A DNA stretch of 64,000 bases from Longimicrobiales bacterium (lineage in GTDB: Bacteria; Gemmatimonadota; Gemmatimonadetes; Longimicrobiales; Gaopeijiaceae), in NCBI GenBank assembly GCA_951828585.1, contig OX639991.1, positions 4,136,001-4,200,000 of the forward strand, given 5' to 3'. The position numbers and the translations under genes were made by a program. Shown one piece after another: positions 55,377 through 64,000 of the stretch (the first letter of the stretch is position 1; each line of letters opens with the position of its first letter). The notes below the pieces were generated by a model, which was not told the origin of the DNA, ran no database searches, and saw only the letters and a program-made list of their open reading frames with translations.

Positions 55377-55559
55377 TGACACCATTGAGCTGACGTGTCC
55401 AGTCGAACGCGCCACCTCTGGCCAGGCGCACGTCCCCCCCTATCCGATTCACCAACGAGGAATAGAGAGAGAAGAAACAGTAGTCTACGGTTTACAAAAG
55501 TAGGGTCAGGGGGTGGCGCGGTGCCCTTAGGGTCCGGTGCGTCAATTCCACTCGCTTTC

Positions 55560-56387
55560 GCGGCGGTGCTCAGTCCGGCTCCCGTAGGTCCGTTTCCACC
55601 CCCTGCCCTCCGAACCGGACGTGCGGATTTCCCGCATCCAGCTCTCCAGTGGGATCATGCCACTCGCACGCGGAACGCCGGTTCGGGGTCACACTCACGG
55701 TGCCGGTGGCTTGCGTTCCTCCGGCTGCCAGAGGCTGCACGGCTTCACCCGCGCGGTGTCCCTCGCCGTCGCGCCGCCGGGCCTGTTCACGCCCCGGCGG
55801 CACCGAGCCTCCATTCGGCCCGGCCCCTTCGCTTACGCATGTGATGCTTCGGAACTCTCCGCCCCTTCACGCGGGGTTCGTAGGCAAAGCCACTCCCGCA
55901 GGCTTTCGCTCCTCCGTCATCCCTCCACACCTGAGGCCCCTTTCCTCGACGGGCACTACCCCGCGTCTCCAGTACTACGGGCCTCTCCGCCACCCTGCCG
56001 GCCCGGCCTGCCCCTCGCGGGGTCCCGGTTGCCGCGTGCACGGCACCGGCAGGGCTTCCCGTGTTGCTACGCTTTCCATCTTCCATGCATGCCGACGCCA
56101 TTACCCCGGCGGAAACCGGCCGGTGCTCTCGTCGCTCTCTTCCCGGCCGGTCGGCGGCCTTCCCCTGTTTCCAGGAGGGTCGACTTCCGCAATAACCGTT
56201 TCGAGGTCTGCTCGGCGTTCACTCGCGTTCCGGCCTGCATGGTCGCTGAGCCGCCCAAGGCGGCCCTTCTACCGGAGTGCTTCAGCCCATGTCGTTACCT
56301 CCATGAACCGCTCTGGCCGCTACCAGCCGGAGCGATAGCTGGGTGGGATTCGCACCCACCAGGAAAGCGCGCCTTTCCACGGCGCAC
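55560..56387 (-). ncRNA. Group II intron without an encoded maturase
   Basis: Read on the minus strand, the element starts with GTGCGCCGTGG (56387), a group II 5' end (GUGYG). Domain I-like hairpins follow, including the stem GGTGGGTGCGAATCCCACCC and GCTCCGGCTGGTAGCGGCCA. About 740 nt later comes a canonical domain V (55644-55612). No reverse-transcriptase frame lies between them, so it would need a maturase from elsewhere. The 3' end (domain VI) is not resolved and lies near 55520-55580. It lies just upstream of the LVIVD-protein gene, antisense to it. Confidence 0.65.
55612..55644 (-). ncRNA. Group II intron domain V
   Basis: The minus strand carries GAGCTGGATGCGG-GAAA-TCCGCACGTCCGGTTC. 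It has the AGC triad, a GAAA tetraloop closed by a G-C-rich stem, the two-base bulge and a distal helix returning to GGTTC, matching the bacterial domain V consensus in length (33 nt) and form. Confidence 0.82.
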
Positions 56388-56471
56388 TGTCATGTCTGGT
56401 TTACAGTGTTTGCGCTTCGCAACCGGGGCATCGATCTTGAGGGAAACTCAAGCACTGGAGCGAGGAAAGTC

Positions 56472-58904
56472 ATGAAGATCACACGCAATTCGACAATCAC
56501 GAGCACCGTCGCGGCCGCACTCCTGACCGCCCACGGGCTCCTGGGCCTTCACGTTCCCCTTGGCGCCCAGTCCTTCTCCCCCGACCGGGAAGCCGTGTGG
56601 GCGGCCGCCGGCTTCGGGGCGGCGATCGCGATCGGTGACGGCGAGATCTTCGTGGGACGGACCGGTGGCGGGGTGGCGGGCGCGATCTACCCATCGCCGG
56701 GGAGCATCTACGTGTTCGAGCGTGCGGGGGACGGTTGGGAGTTCGCGTATGTCATCAACGGGGACGATGTCGAGATCGGCGACGAGTTCGGGGCGGCGCT
56801 GGCGGTCGATGGGGACCGGCTGGTGGTGGGATCGCCTGGGCGTGGTGAGGGGCGGGGTGGTGCCTATCTCTTCGAGCGGGGGGACGAGGGGCGGTGGGCG
56901 CAGACGGTCGGATTTTTTCCACCGGCTGAAGGGATTCGGGGCGCGGGTACCGCGGTCGCGCTTTCCGGCGACGCGGTCTTTCTCGGGGCGCCCTCCGACG
57001 CCGGTCCGGGCGCGGTGCTTCGGTTTTCGGCGACTGGCGGTTCCGCTGCTGTCCTCCCCTCCCCCACCCCCACCACCCCCGACCGTTTCGGCGCGTCCCT
57101 GTCGCTCGACGGCCGCCACCTCTTCGTCGGCGCGCCCGGGACTGATGGCGATCGTGGCGCGGCCTACATCTTCGACGCCGACTTCCCGGCCGGCGGCGGC
57201 GCCCCAACGGTCACCCTGGCGCTCGACGACGGTCGAGGCGGCGATGTCCTCGGCACGAGCCTCGCCGCGTCGGGCACCTCCGTGCTCATCGGCGCACCCG
57301 GCGCGGATGCAGGAGCCGGCACGGCGGCCCTCTTCAACCGGGATGCCAACGGCGCGTGGAACGAGTCATCCCGCCTCTCCTTCCCCGAGGAGGGCCCGGC
57401 AGGCTACGGCTCGGCGGTCGCCTTCGACGGTCGCAGCGCGTGGGTCGGCGCGAGCGGAGTGGGCCAGGGCGCGGGCGGCGCGCAGGTCTTCCACGTCGCC
57501 GAAGCCACCATGTCGCTGGAAAGCGAAAACACCATCCCCGCCCCCGGCTTCAACAGCGGCGCCCTCTTCGGCTCCTTCGTCGCCCTGCGTGACGACGTGG
57601 CCGTAGTCGCCGCCTCCAACGCCGACATGCGGCTCGGCGCCGCCGTCGTCTTCGAGCGCGAGGACGGATCCTGGGTCGAGGGCACGACCCTGCGCGAGAC
57701 CACCCGCACCCTGGCCGCGGTCACGGGCGGGGAGGCCCCCTGCACCGACGGCGCGACCGGTCCCTTCGACTGCTCGCAGATCGACCTGGTCGCCTTCGTG
57801 CCGCTCGACGCGCTGGGCGCCGATCCGGGCACCATCCTCAACGACATCTGGGGCTGGACCGACCCGGTTACCGGACGGGACTGGGCGCTGGTGGGACGCT
57901 CCGACGCCACGGCCTTCGTCGACGTCAGCGACCCCGCCAACCCCCGCTACGCCGGCGAGCTGCCCCTGACCGAAGGCGCCACCGAAAACCTCTGGCGCGA
58001 TATCAAGGTGTACCGCGACCACGCCTTCATCGTCGCCGACGGCGCCGGATCGCACGGCGTGCAGATCTTCGACCTCACTCAGCTAAGGGACGCCTCGGGG
58101 CCACCCGTCACCTTCGCCGAGACCGCCCGCTACGACGGCATCCACAGCGCCCACAACATCGTCATCAACGAGGAGACGGGGACGGCGTACGCGGTCGGGA
58201 GCAGCATGGGCGGCGAGACCTGCGGCGGCGGCCTCCACATGATCGACGTGCGCAACCCCGCCGAACCCGCCTTCCTGGGCTGCTTCGCCGACGGCACCAC
58301 CGGCCGCGCGCGCACCGGCTACTCCCACGACGCGCAGTGCGTCATCTACGAGGGCCCCGACGAGGACTACCAGGGCCGCGAGATCTGCTTCGGCGCCAAC
58401 GAGACCGCGCTGAGCATCGCCGACGTGACCGACCGCGAAAACCCCGTCGCCATCGCCCGCGGCGAGTATCCCAACGTGGGCTACGCGCACCAGGGCTGGC
58501 TGACCGAGGATCACCGCCATTTCTTCATGGGCGACGAACTGGACGAGGTGCAGGGCGGCGTGGAGCGGACGCGGACGCTGGTCTGGGACGTGGCCGACCT
58601 GGACGATCCGCTGCTGCTCAAGGAGCACTTCGCCGAGACGGGCACAATCGACCACAACCAGTACGTGCGCGGGAACCGGCTGTACCAGGCGAACCTGATG
58701 AGCGGGCTGCGGGTGCTCGACATCAGCGATGTGGAGAATCCGGTGGAGATCGGGTTCTTCGATACCGTGCCGGATGATTCGGGGCTGCCGGCGTTTGGGG
58801 GGGCGTGGAGCAACTACCCGTTCTTTGAGAGCGGGATTGTGGTGGTGTCGAGTTGGGGGGAGGGGTTGTTTGTGGTGCGGGTGCGGGGGAGGGCGGTGTC
58901 GTAG
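56472..58904 (+). CDS. Secreted FG-GAP plus LVIVD-repeat surface protein
   Basis: 810 residues from ATG 56472 with GAGGAAAG upstream. Signal peptide ends near GLHVPLGAQS. The N-terminal half has about seven FG-GAP-like beta-propeller repeats (for example EFGAALAVDGDRLVVGSPGR, RFGASLSLDGRHLFVGAPGT). The C-terminal half has LVIVD repeats (SDATAFVDVSDPANPRYAGE, GLHMIDVRNPAEPAFLGCF, SGLRVLDISDVENPVEIGFF). It is of the choice-of-anchor-B type common in Gemmatimonadota and marine bacteria. Likely extracellular or outer-membrane-associated; role unknown. Confidence 0.9.
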   Translation: MKITRNSTITSTVAAALLTAHGLLGLHVPLGAQSFSPDREAVWAAAGFGAAIAIGDGEIFVGRTGGGVAGAIYPSPGSIYVFERAGDGWEFAYVINGDDVEIGDEFGAALAVDGDRLVVGSPGRGEGRGGAYLFERGDEGRWAQTVGFFPPAEGIRGAGTAVALSGDAVFLGAPSDAGPGAVLRFSATGGSAAVLPSPTPTTPDRFGASLSLDGRHLFVGAPGTDGDRGAAYIFDADFPAGGGAPTVTLALDDGRGGDVLGTSLAASGTSVLIGAPGADAGAGTAALFNRDANGAWNESSRLSFPEEGPAGYGSAVAFDGRSAWVGASGVGQGAGGAQVFHVAEATMSLESENTIPAPGFNSGALFGSFVALRDDVAVVAASNADMRLGAAVVFEREDGSWVEGTTLRETTRTLAAVTGGEAPCTDGATGPFDCSQIDLVAFVPLDALGADPGTILNDIWGWTDPVTGRDWALVGRSDATAFVDVSDPANPRYAGELPLTEGATENLWRDIKVYRDHAFIVADGAGSHGVQIFDLTQLRDASGPPVTFAETARYDGIHSAHNIVINEETGTAYAVGSSMGGETCGGGLHMIDVRNPAEPAFLGCFADGTTGRARTGYSHDAQCVIYEGPDEDYQGREICFGANETALSIADVTDRENPVAIARGEYPNVGYAHQGWLTEDHRHFFMGDELDEVQGGVERTRTLVWDVADLDDPLLLKEHFAETGTIDHNQYVRGNRLYQANLMSGLRVLDISDVENPVEIGFFDTVPDDSGLPAFGGAWSNYPFFESGIVVVSSWGEGLFVVRVRGRAVS

Positions 58905-59259
58905 GGTGGGGGTCTCCGACACGAAGCTGCCGCCGGAGCGAGCGGCGAATGAGCGAGATCATCTTCGAGGTGATTGAGGACGAAGTCGATGGCGGTTACT
59001 CAGCCAGTGCGATCGGATACGGGATCCACACGCAGGGCGATTCGGTGGAGGAAATCCGCCGGAACGTCCGGTGCTGATTCCGGCCCATGCCGATCAGTGA
59101 TTCCATTTCATGCCGATCACCGATTCCAGAGTATGCCGATCAGTGATTCCAGAGCATGCCGATCACCTTGGAGTGAGCGAGTAGGAGCGCTGGAGAACCT
59201 GCTGTAGCGACACCCTCTTCCATCCTCGCCAGAGGTTCCTTGAGACGAGGAGAAAGAGG

Positions 59260-60819
59260 GTGTCACAGAAGAGGTTGTCCATGCGGAAGATTCGAGAAGT
59301 GCTGCGTCTGAAGTACGAGGCCGGGCGCAGCCACCGGGAGATCGCCAGATCGCTCGGCATCGCCAACAGCACGGTGAGCGATTACGTGCGGCGGGCAAGC
59401 GCCGGGGGCTTCTCCTGGCCGTTGCCGGAGGGGCTGGACGACGCCGCGCTTGAGGCGGCGCTGTTCCCGCCCCTGCCACCGTCGCGGGTTCCCCGGCCGG
59501 AGCCGAACTGGGAGCAGGTTCACCGGGAGCTTCAACGCCACAAGGGCGTGACGCTGCAGCTGTTGTGGCTGGAGTACCGGGCGGCGCATCCGAACGGCTA
59601 CGGGTACAGCTGGTTCTGCGAGCGCTACAGGGCGTGGCGGGGACGGATCGACGTGGTCATGCGGCAGGTGTACCGGGCGGGCGAAAAGGCGTTCGTGGAC
59701 TACGCGGGCCCGAAGTTCGAAGTCGTGGACCGGAAGACCGGCGAGGCGCGGGACGTCATGGTCTTCGTCGGTGTCCTCGGCGCGTCGAACTACACCTTCG
59801 TGGACGTGACCCGGAGCCGGTCCCTGCCGGACTGGACGATGTCGCATGTCCGGATGTTCGAATTTTGGGGCGGGGTGCCCGAACTCGTGATCCCGGACAA
59901 CGAGAAGGCCGCGGTCCACAAGGCCAGCCGCTACGAGCCGGACTTGAACCCGACGTACCAGGAACTGGCCACCCACTACGGAACCGCAGTGCTGCCGGCG
60001 CGGCCCCGGGCACCTCGGGACAAAGCCAAGGCGGAAACCGCAGTCCAACACGTCGAGCGCTGGGTCATGGCGCCGCTGCGCAACCATACGTTCTTCTCGC
60101 TCGGCGAACTCCGCGACGCCATCGCGCCGCTGCTGGCCGCGCTGAACGAGCGGCCGTTCGACAAGACCGATGGGAGCCGCCGCAGCTGGTTCGAGGATCT
60201 CGACCGGCCGGCGCTCAAGCCGCTTCCGGCCGAGCGCTACGAATACGCGGAGTGGCGCAAGGCGCGGGTCAACATCGACTACCACATCCAGGTCGAGCAC
60301 GCGCTCTACAGCGTCCCCCACCCGCTGGGCCGCTGCGAGGTCGACGTTCGGCTCACGGCCCAGACCGTCGAGATCTTCCACAAGTACCGCCGGGTGGCCG
60401 CGCACCTACGGGTCCACAGGAAGGGCGGATACGCGACCGAACCGTCGCACATGCCCGCCTCGCACCGCGCCCATGCGGGTTGGACGCCGTCCCGACTGAT
60501 CGCCTGGGGACAGAGGACCGGATCGCACACGGCCGCGTTCGTCGAACAACTCCTCGACAGCCGGCCCCACCCCGAACAGGGCTACCGCAGCTGCCTCGGG
60601 CTCAAGGCACTGCTGCGGGCCTACGGCGCCGAGCGCCTGGAGGCCGCCTGCCGCCACGCGCTGGACATCGGCACGCTGAGCTACAAGTCCGTCAAGTCCA
60701 TCCTCGCGACCGGCCTCGACCAGGCCGACGACCAGCAGTACACGCTCTCCCTCCCCGGCCACCACGCCAACATCCGCGGGCCCGGGTACTACACTCCCCA
60801 GAATGGAAAGGAGTCCTGA
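59260..60819 (+). CDS. istA: IS21 transposase IstA
   Basis: 519 residues from a GTG with GAGAAAGAGG upstream; ATG at 59281 is an alternative. N-terminal helix-turn-helix (GRSHREIARSLGIANSTVSD) and DDE core: Asp in AFVDYAGPKFEVVD, Asp in LVIPDNEKAAVHK, Glu in KAKAETAVQHVERW. Normal length. All catalytic residues present. Confidence 0.95.
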   Translation: MSQKRLSMRKIREVLRLKYEAGRSHREIARSLGIANSTVSDYVRRASAGGFSWPLPEGLDDAALEAALFPPLPPSRVPRPEPNWEQVHRELQRHKGVTLQLLWLEYRAAHPNGYGYSWFCERYRAWRGRIDVVMRQVYRAGEKAFVDYAGPKFEVVDRKTGEARDVMVFVGVLGASNYTFVDVTRSRSLPDWTMSHVRMFEFWGGVPELVIPDNEKAAVHKASRYEPDLNPTYQELATHYGTAVLPARPRAPRDKAKAETAVQHVERWVMAPLRNHTFFSLGELRDAIAPLLAALNERPFDKTDGSRRSWFEDLDRPALKPLPAERYEYAEWRKARVNIDYHIQVEHALYSVPHPLGRCEVDVRLTAQTVEIFHKYRRVAAHLRVHRKGGYATEPSHMPASHRAHAGWTPSRLIAWGQRTGSHTAAFVEQLLDSRPHPEQGYRSCLGLKALLRAYGAERLEAACRHALDIGTLSYKSVKSILATGLDQADDQQYTLSLPGHHANIRGPGYYTPQNGKES

Positions 60820-60824
60820 CCATC

Positions 60825-61589
60825 ATGCTTCGCCAACCCACCCTCGACCTGCTTCACGAACTCCGGCTCTCCGGCATGGCCGAGGCCTTCCAGGAACAGG
60901 CCGCCATGCCCGACATCGCCGAACTGTCCTTCGAGGACCGCCTCTCCCTGCTCCTCGAACGCGAGAAGACCGAACGGAAGCAGCGCCGCTACCAGCGACT
61001 GAAAGGCCACGCCAAGCTCCACCTCGACGCGACCATCGAAGACATCAACTTCAAGGCCCCTCGCGGACTGGACAAATCCCTCGTGCTCCGCCTCGCCTCC
61101 GGGCAGTGGATCCGGGACGGCCAAACCGTGCTCGTCAGCGGTGCCACGGGCTCGGGAAAATCCTACTTGGCGTGCGCGCTGGGCCACCAGGCCTGCCGCG
61201 CCGGAATCTCGACGCGCTACTACCGCGTCTCCCGCCTGCTTGACGAACTCACCCTCGCCCGCGGCGACGGGTCGTATCCCAAGGTCATCCAGAGGCTCGC
61301 CCGGACGTGGCTCCTCGTCCTCGACGACTGGGGGCTCGCTTCGCTCTCGGGACAGGGACGGCACGACCTCCTCGAGGTCCTCGACGACCGCTACGCCCGC
61401 CGCGGCACGCTGCTGGCCAGCCAGGTCCCCGTCGAGCACTGGCACGAGGTCGTCGGCGATCCCACCTTCGGCGACGCCATCCTCGACAGACTGCTCAACA
61501 ACGCGCACCGCATCGCCCTCAAGGGCGGATCGATGAGAAGGCTCTACGACTCGACGAAGGAAGCCGACGCCGTCCCCGGCGACGCCTGA
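60825..61589 (+). CDS. istB: IS21 helper ATPase IstB
   Basis: 254 residues, six bases after istA, with AAGGAG upstream. AAA+ ATPase: Walker A SGATGSGKSYLACALG, Walker B LVLDDWGLASL, and arginine-finger segment TLLASQVPVEHWHEV. It selects the target and activates IstA. Confidence 0.95.
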   Translation: MLRQPTLDLLHELRLSGMAEAFQEQAAMPDIAELSFEDRLSLLLEREKTERKQRRYQRLKGHAKLHLDATIEDINFKAPRGLDKSLVLRLASGQWIRDGQTVLVSGATGSGKSYLACALGHQACRAGISTRYYRVSRLLDELTLARGDGSYPKVIQRLARTWLLVLDDWGLASLSGQGRHDLLEVLDDRYARRGTLLASQVPVEHWHEVVGDPTFGDAILDRLLNNAHRIALKGGSMRRLYDSTKEADAVPGDA

Positions 61590-62132
61590 TCCGCCGAGAG
61601 ACCGGGCTCAAGCATGCCTCTGGAAGCGCGTCTCTCCCTGCGATCGGGGGTGAAAAGACGGAAAGACAGCTCTGAGCGGGCCGTGCGGCCGTCCGGGCGT
61701 TCCGTTGCGGCCGGCCCGGATCCGTCCGCACCCCCCAATCCGGGACAAATGGCCCGGTTCCCTCGCAAAACCGCTCTCCAGAGCGCCGTAGAGGCCGTCC
61801 GAAGACCTTCGCCCTACCTACACCCCTCCGGAAAAACCGGCCCGCCGGCCGTCCCAGCAACACACTGCCAACGGTCCCTTCACACTCGACGACTACCCCC
61901 TCCAACCCCTAAACTTCAAACCCGTAACCCGACCCCAGCGCCCCTATGGACCTCCGCTCTCCTCCAAGGTGATCGGCATGCCCCGGAATCGGTGATCGGC
62001 ATGGCGGAATCGGTGATCGGCATCGGCGGAATACGGATCCGGGAAGCTGTTGACTGCTACTTCGATGAGACGATGGAGCGGCCGGGGATCATCCGCTTGC
62101 AATTTGTTCGAGATGAAGTTCTTGTCCCGTGA

Positions 62133-62304
62133 AGCTGCCTCGGAACGTCAGCGGACGAAAGCTGACGGTGGGTCGCCTGGGGTGCAGACTGGAGTGGCCA
62201 TCGATGATCGGTAGCTGACCCGCCCAGCGTTATACTACGGCGAGACGCTCCGGTCCAACCCCTCCGGGAGACCGGAGGAACCCCCCGACCCGCAGGTAGC
62301 CCTA
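62133..62304. other. Short intergenic stretch before IS630
   Basis: 172 bp between the hicB-like 3' end and the IS630 element. No gene seen. It should contain the continuation of the Ig-like gene cut by IS630, but no matching frame is recognisable. Confidence 0.4.
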
Positions 62305-63525
62305 GTGTAGTGTCCGAAACATAATGCACCTATGCTGAGGCGGCTGCGAGCGCCTTCCGGGCCCGCTCCACCTTCTCCAGAATCTGCGCGGCCGACTTCG
62401 TCCAGACGAACGGCCGGGGGTCTTGGTTGTAGGTCTCGAGGTACTCCTTCAGACACGATTCGAGGTGGGCGACGGAGTGGAAGACGCCGCGGCGGATCTG
62501 CTTCTCGGTCAGCGTGCTGAAGAAGCGCTCGACCAGATTCAGCCACGAAGAGCTGGTCGGGACGAAGTGGAAGTGCACGCGCTTCGTGCCCTCGGCCCAC
62601 TCCCTGACCTTGCGGTGCTTGTGGGTCGAGTAGTTGTCCAGGATGATGTGGATCTGCTGCCCCTTCGGCACCTCCTTCACGACCTTGCGGAGGAACCGGA
62701 GGAGCTCCTGGTGCCGGTGCCGCCGGTAGGTCTCGCCGATCACCTCGCCCGACGCCACGTCCATCGCGGCGAAGAGCGATGTGGTCCCGTGGCGCTTGTA
62801 GTCGTGCGTCATCGTCCCGCAGCGGCCCGGCTTCGGCGGCAGTCCCGGCTGCGTCCGGTCGAGCGCCTGCACCGAACTCTTCTCGCCAAAGCTGAACACC
62901 ACCGCGTTGTCCGGCGGGTCAAGGTACAGCGCCACAACGTCTTGCAGCTTCTCCTCGAAGCGCGGATCCGTGCTCACCTTGAAGGTGCGCCACAGATGGG
63001 GCTTCAGCCCCGCCGAGCGCCACACCGTGTTCACGAAGCTGTGCGTCGTGCCCACCGCGCTGGCCATCGACCGGCACGACCAGTGCGTCGCGTCCGGCGG
63101 CTTCTCCCGCGTCGTCCGGCGGATGATCTCCGTCCTCAGCGCCGCCTGCGCCTTCGGGCACCGGCCCCCGTGGTTGCCACCCCGGGGACGCTCCTTCTCG
63201 ATCCCCTCGATCCCCTCGTCCGCGTAGCGCCGCCGCCAGCGGCCCACCTTGTCCGTATGCGTCCCCAACTCCCGGGCGATGGCGACGTTCGTCATCCCGC
63301 CGGCCGCCATCAGCACGATCCGCGACCGCTCCCGCAGCCGCACCGTCGCGCTCCTCGACCGCGACCAGCGCTCCAGAACCTCCCGGTCCCCCTCCGCAAG
63401 CTCGATCCTGACCGCCTTCCGCATTTGGCTCCCCCTCGTTTGCTCAAGGTCTCCCGATCCCGCACGAAGATGGACCATAACCCAAGCCAGCCCGGATTAA
63501 CAGGGGTATATCACGGACACTACAC
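62305..63525 (-). mobile_element. IS630-family element
   Basis: 1221 bp with 12-bp perfect inverted repeats GTGTAGTGTCCG (62305-62316) and its complement (63514-63525), flanked by TA on both sides (62303-62304, 63526-63527), the usual IS630/Tc1 target duplication. One transposase gene. Confidence 0.92.
62330..63424 (-). CDS. IS630-family transposase, first catalytic Asp replaced
   Basis: 364 residues from MRKAVRIELAEGDREVLERW with GGGGGAG upstream. N-terminal helix-turn-helix domains (TNVAIARELGTHTDKVGRWR) and DDE domain. The second Asp (IHIILDNYSTHKH) and Glu (SSWLNLVERFFSTLT) are present. The first motif reads VVFSFGEKSSVQALDRTQP where the family has VDEK, so Asp is Gly. The enzyme is probably inactive unless another copy acts on it. 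No frameshift. Confidence 0.93.
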   Translation of the reverse strand: MRKAVRIELAEGDREVLERWSRSRSATVRLRERSRIVLMAAGGMTNVAIARELGTHTDKVGRWRRRYADEGIEGIEKERPRGGNHGGRCPKAQAALRTEIIRRTTREKPPDATHWSCRSMASAVGTTHSFVNTVWRSAGLKPHLWRTFKVSTDPRFEEKLQDVVALYLDPPDNAVVFSFGEKSSVQALDRTQPGLPPKPGRCGTMTHDYKRHGTTSLFAAMDVASGEVIGETYRRHRHQELLRFLRKVVKEVPKGQQIHIILDNYSTHKHRKVREWAEGTKRVHFHFVPTSSSWLNLVERFFSTLTEKQIRRGVFHSVAHLESCLKEYLETYNQDPRPFVWTKSAAQILEKVERARKALAAASA

Positions 63526-63527
63526 TA

Positions 63528-64000
63528 GCTTGGCCACCCGGCCCTGTCTGTCCGTATCCACCCCATACCACTCCCCCAGCGGCGCATCCGTCAGCCAGTT
63601 GGTGTTGTCGACCCAGTTCGGACCGTCCGTCGCGTTGTACAACGCCACCAGCGCCGTCCGGTCCGCCGACTGCATGACGGTCACACGCGCTTCACCGGCC
63701 GCGTCCCCCGCCGTCGCCGTGACCGTCACCGCACCATTGCTCACCGCCGTGACCAACCCGGACGTGTCCACCACCCCGACGGTCGTATCAGCGCTCGACC
63801 AGGCAACCGGAACCTCTCCATCGCGCGCCCGGCCTGATCGCGCACCTCGGCGGTGAGCTGCGTGGTTTGTCCCAGCGCGATGAGCACCACCGAGTCGGGG
63901 GTGACGGCGACGGTCGTGGGCACCGGAGCCACAATCGTCAGCTCCGCGCGGCCCGTGAGCCCTGCCGCCGTAGCCGTCACCTGCACCTCTCCCGCACCAA
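63528..64000 (-). pseudogene. Ig-like (BIG2) surface protein, C-terminal part truncated by IS630
   Basis: Minus-strand frames show bacterial Ig-like repeats: TVAVTPDSVVLIALGQTTQL, AEVRDQAGRAME, then in another frame VPVAWSSADTTVGVVDTSGL and VTATAGDAAGEARVTV. LVALYNATDGPNWVDNTNWL and GVDTDRQGRVAKL follow, which normally lead into leucine-rich repeats. The frame changes near 63820 (one base missing or two extra), and IS630 cuts the protein after RVAKL. The gene begins outside the window. Confidence 0.78.

Larger units (their letters stand above)
59072..62037 (+). mobile_element. IS21-family insertion sequence
   Basis: 2966 bp flanked by the 5-bp target duplication TCCGG (59067-59071 and 62038-62042). 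Ends begin TGCTGATTCCGG and, inverted, TCCGTATTCCGC. Each end carries multiple repeats of the type ATGCCGATCA-TGATTCC (left 59090-59165) or its complement GTGATCGGCAT (right 61970-62022), as usual for IS21. Encodes IstA and IstB. 370 bp of non-coding DNA follow istB. Confidence 0.93.
58949..62132 (+). pseudogene. HicB-like small gene split by IS21
   Basis: The 5' part 58949-59071 reads MSEIIFEVIEDEVDGGYSAS and then DSVEEIRRNVR; the 3' part 62043-62132 reads EAVDCYFDETMERPGIIRLQ and ends VRDEVLVP. Removing 59072-62037 and one copy of the 5-bp duplication TCCGG joins them in frame (EEIRRNVREAVDCYFD). The product of about 71 residues is a HicB-type partial RNase H fold that in toxin-antitoxin pairs neutralises HicA. 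No HicA gene is beside it. The interrupted gene now gives a 42-residue stub. Confidence 0.82.

Overview
The window is high-GC bacterial DNA with dense, mostly complete genes, frequent GTG/TTG starts and many ATGA-type overlaps. The gene mix (TonB-dependent receptor with a carboxypeptidase-regulatory-like N-terminus, MacAB-type export genes, FG-GAP/LVIVD surface protein, 6-bladed-propeller lipoprotein, BlaI/M56 pair, Bacteroidota-like dihydroorotase) best fits a Gemmatimonadota-type Gram-negative genome. That assignment is inference; there is no rRNA gene in the window.

Positions 1-31,800 are mainly chromosomal housekeeping and envelope genes. First comes a minus-strand operon: ECF sigma factor, membrane anchor protein, Spy/CpxP-like protein, TolC, ABC ATPase, membrane-fusion protein, permease (6751 down to 1). 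It is followed by an HNH nuclease, PriA, an M24 peptidase, a CcmH-like protein, a histone-deacetylase-family hydrolase, CarB, a MetS-like microprotein, two neighbouring toxin-antitoxin modules, a BlaI/M56 signalling pair with a lipoprotein, 5-oxoprolinase PxpABC, an HD protein, a large TonB-dependent receptor, endonuclease III and a sodium-coupled (NSS) transporter.

Positions 31,790-38,670 hold an ancestral small operon (ECF-like sigma factor, short secreted peptide, secreted small protein, propeller lipoprotein) that has been broken by four insertion sequences. Two IS3-family elements of different subgroups sit inside one secreted-protein gene. An integrase-type element splits the sigma gene and itself carries an IS110 element in one of its terminal repeats. 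Positions 38,935-48,966 return to core genes: glycyl-tRNA synthetase, an SDR, NfuA, dihydroorotase, a beta-barrel protein, an EEP hydrolase, phosphoglycerate mutase and the TRAP permeases DctQ/DctM.

Positions 49,000-64,000 are again accessory: a VapBC-like pair, a truncated DUF4143 ATPase fused to an integrase remnant, a second IS110 copy, decayed transposase and group II intron reverse-transcriptase pieces, the TRAP binding protein, a Phd/RelE pair, an apparently ORF-less group II intron, an LVIVD-repeat protein, a HicB-like gene split by IS21 with a 5-bp target duplication, and an IS630 element whose transposase lacks the first catalytic Asp and which truncates an Ig-like surface protein.

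A 242-bp intergenic repeat occurs twice at full length (3690-3931, 47395-47636) with a third partial copy (16561-16669). In each case one end starts at the base after the stop codon of an envelope or transport gene. It is the least explained structure in the window. Element ends are read by eye and may be off by a few bases.
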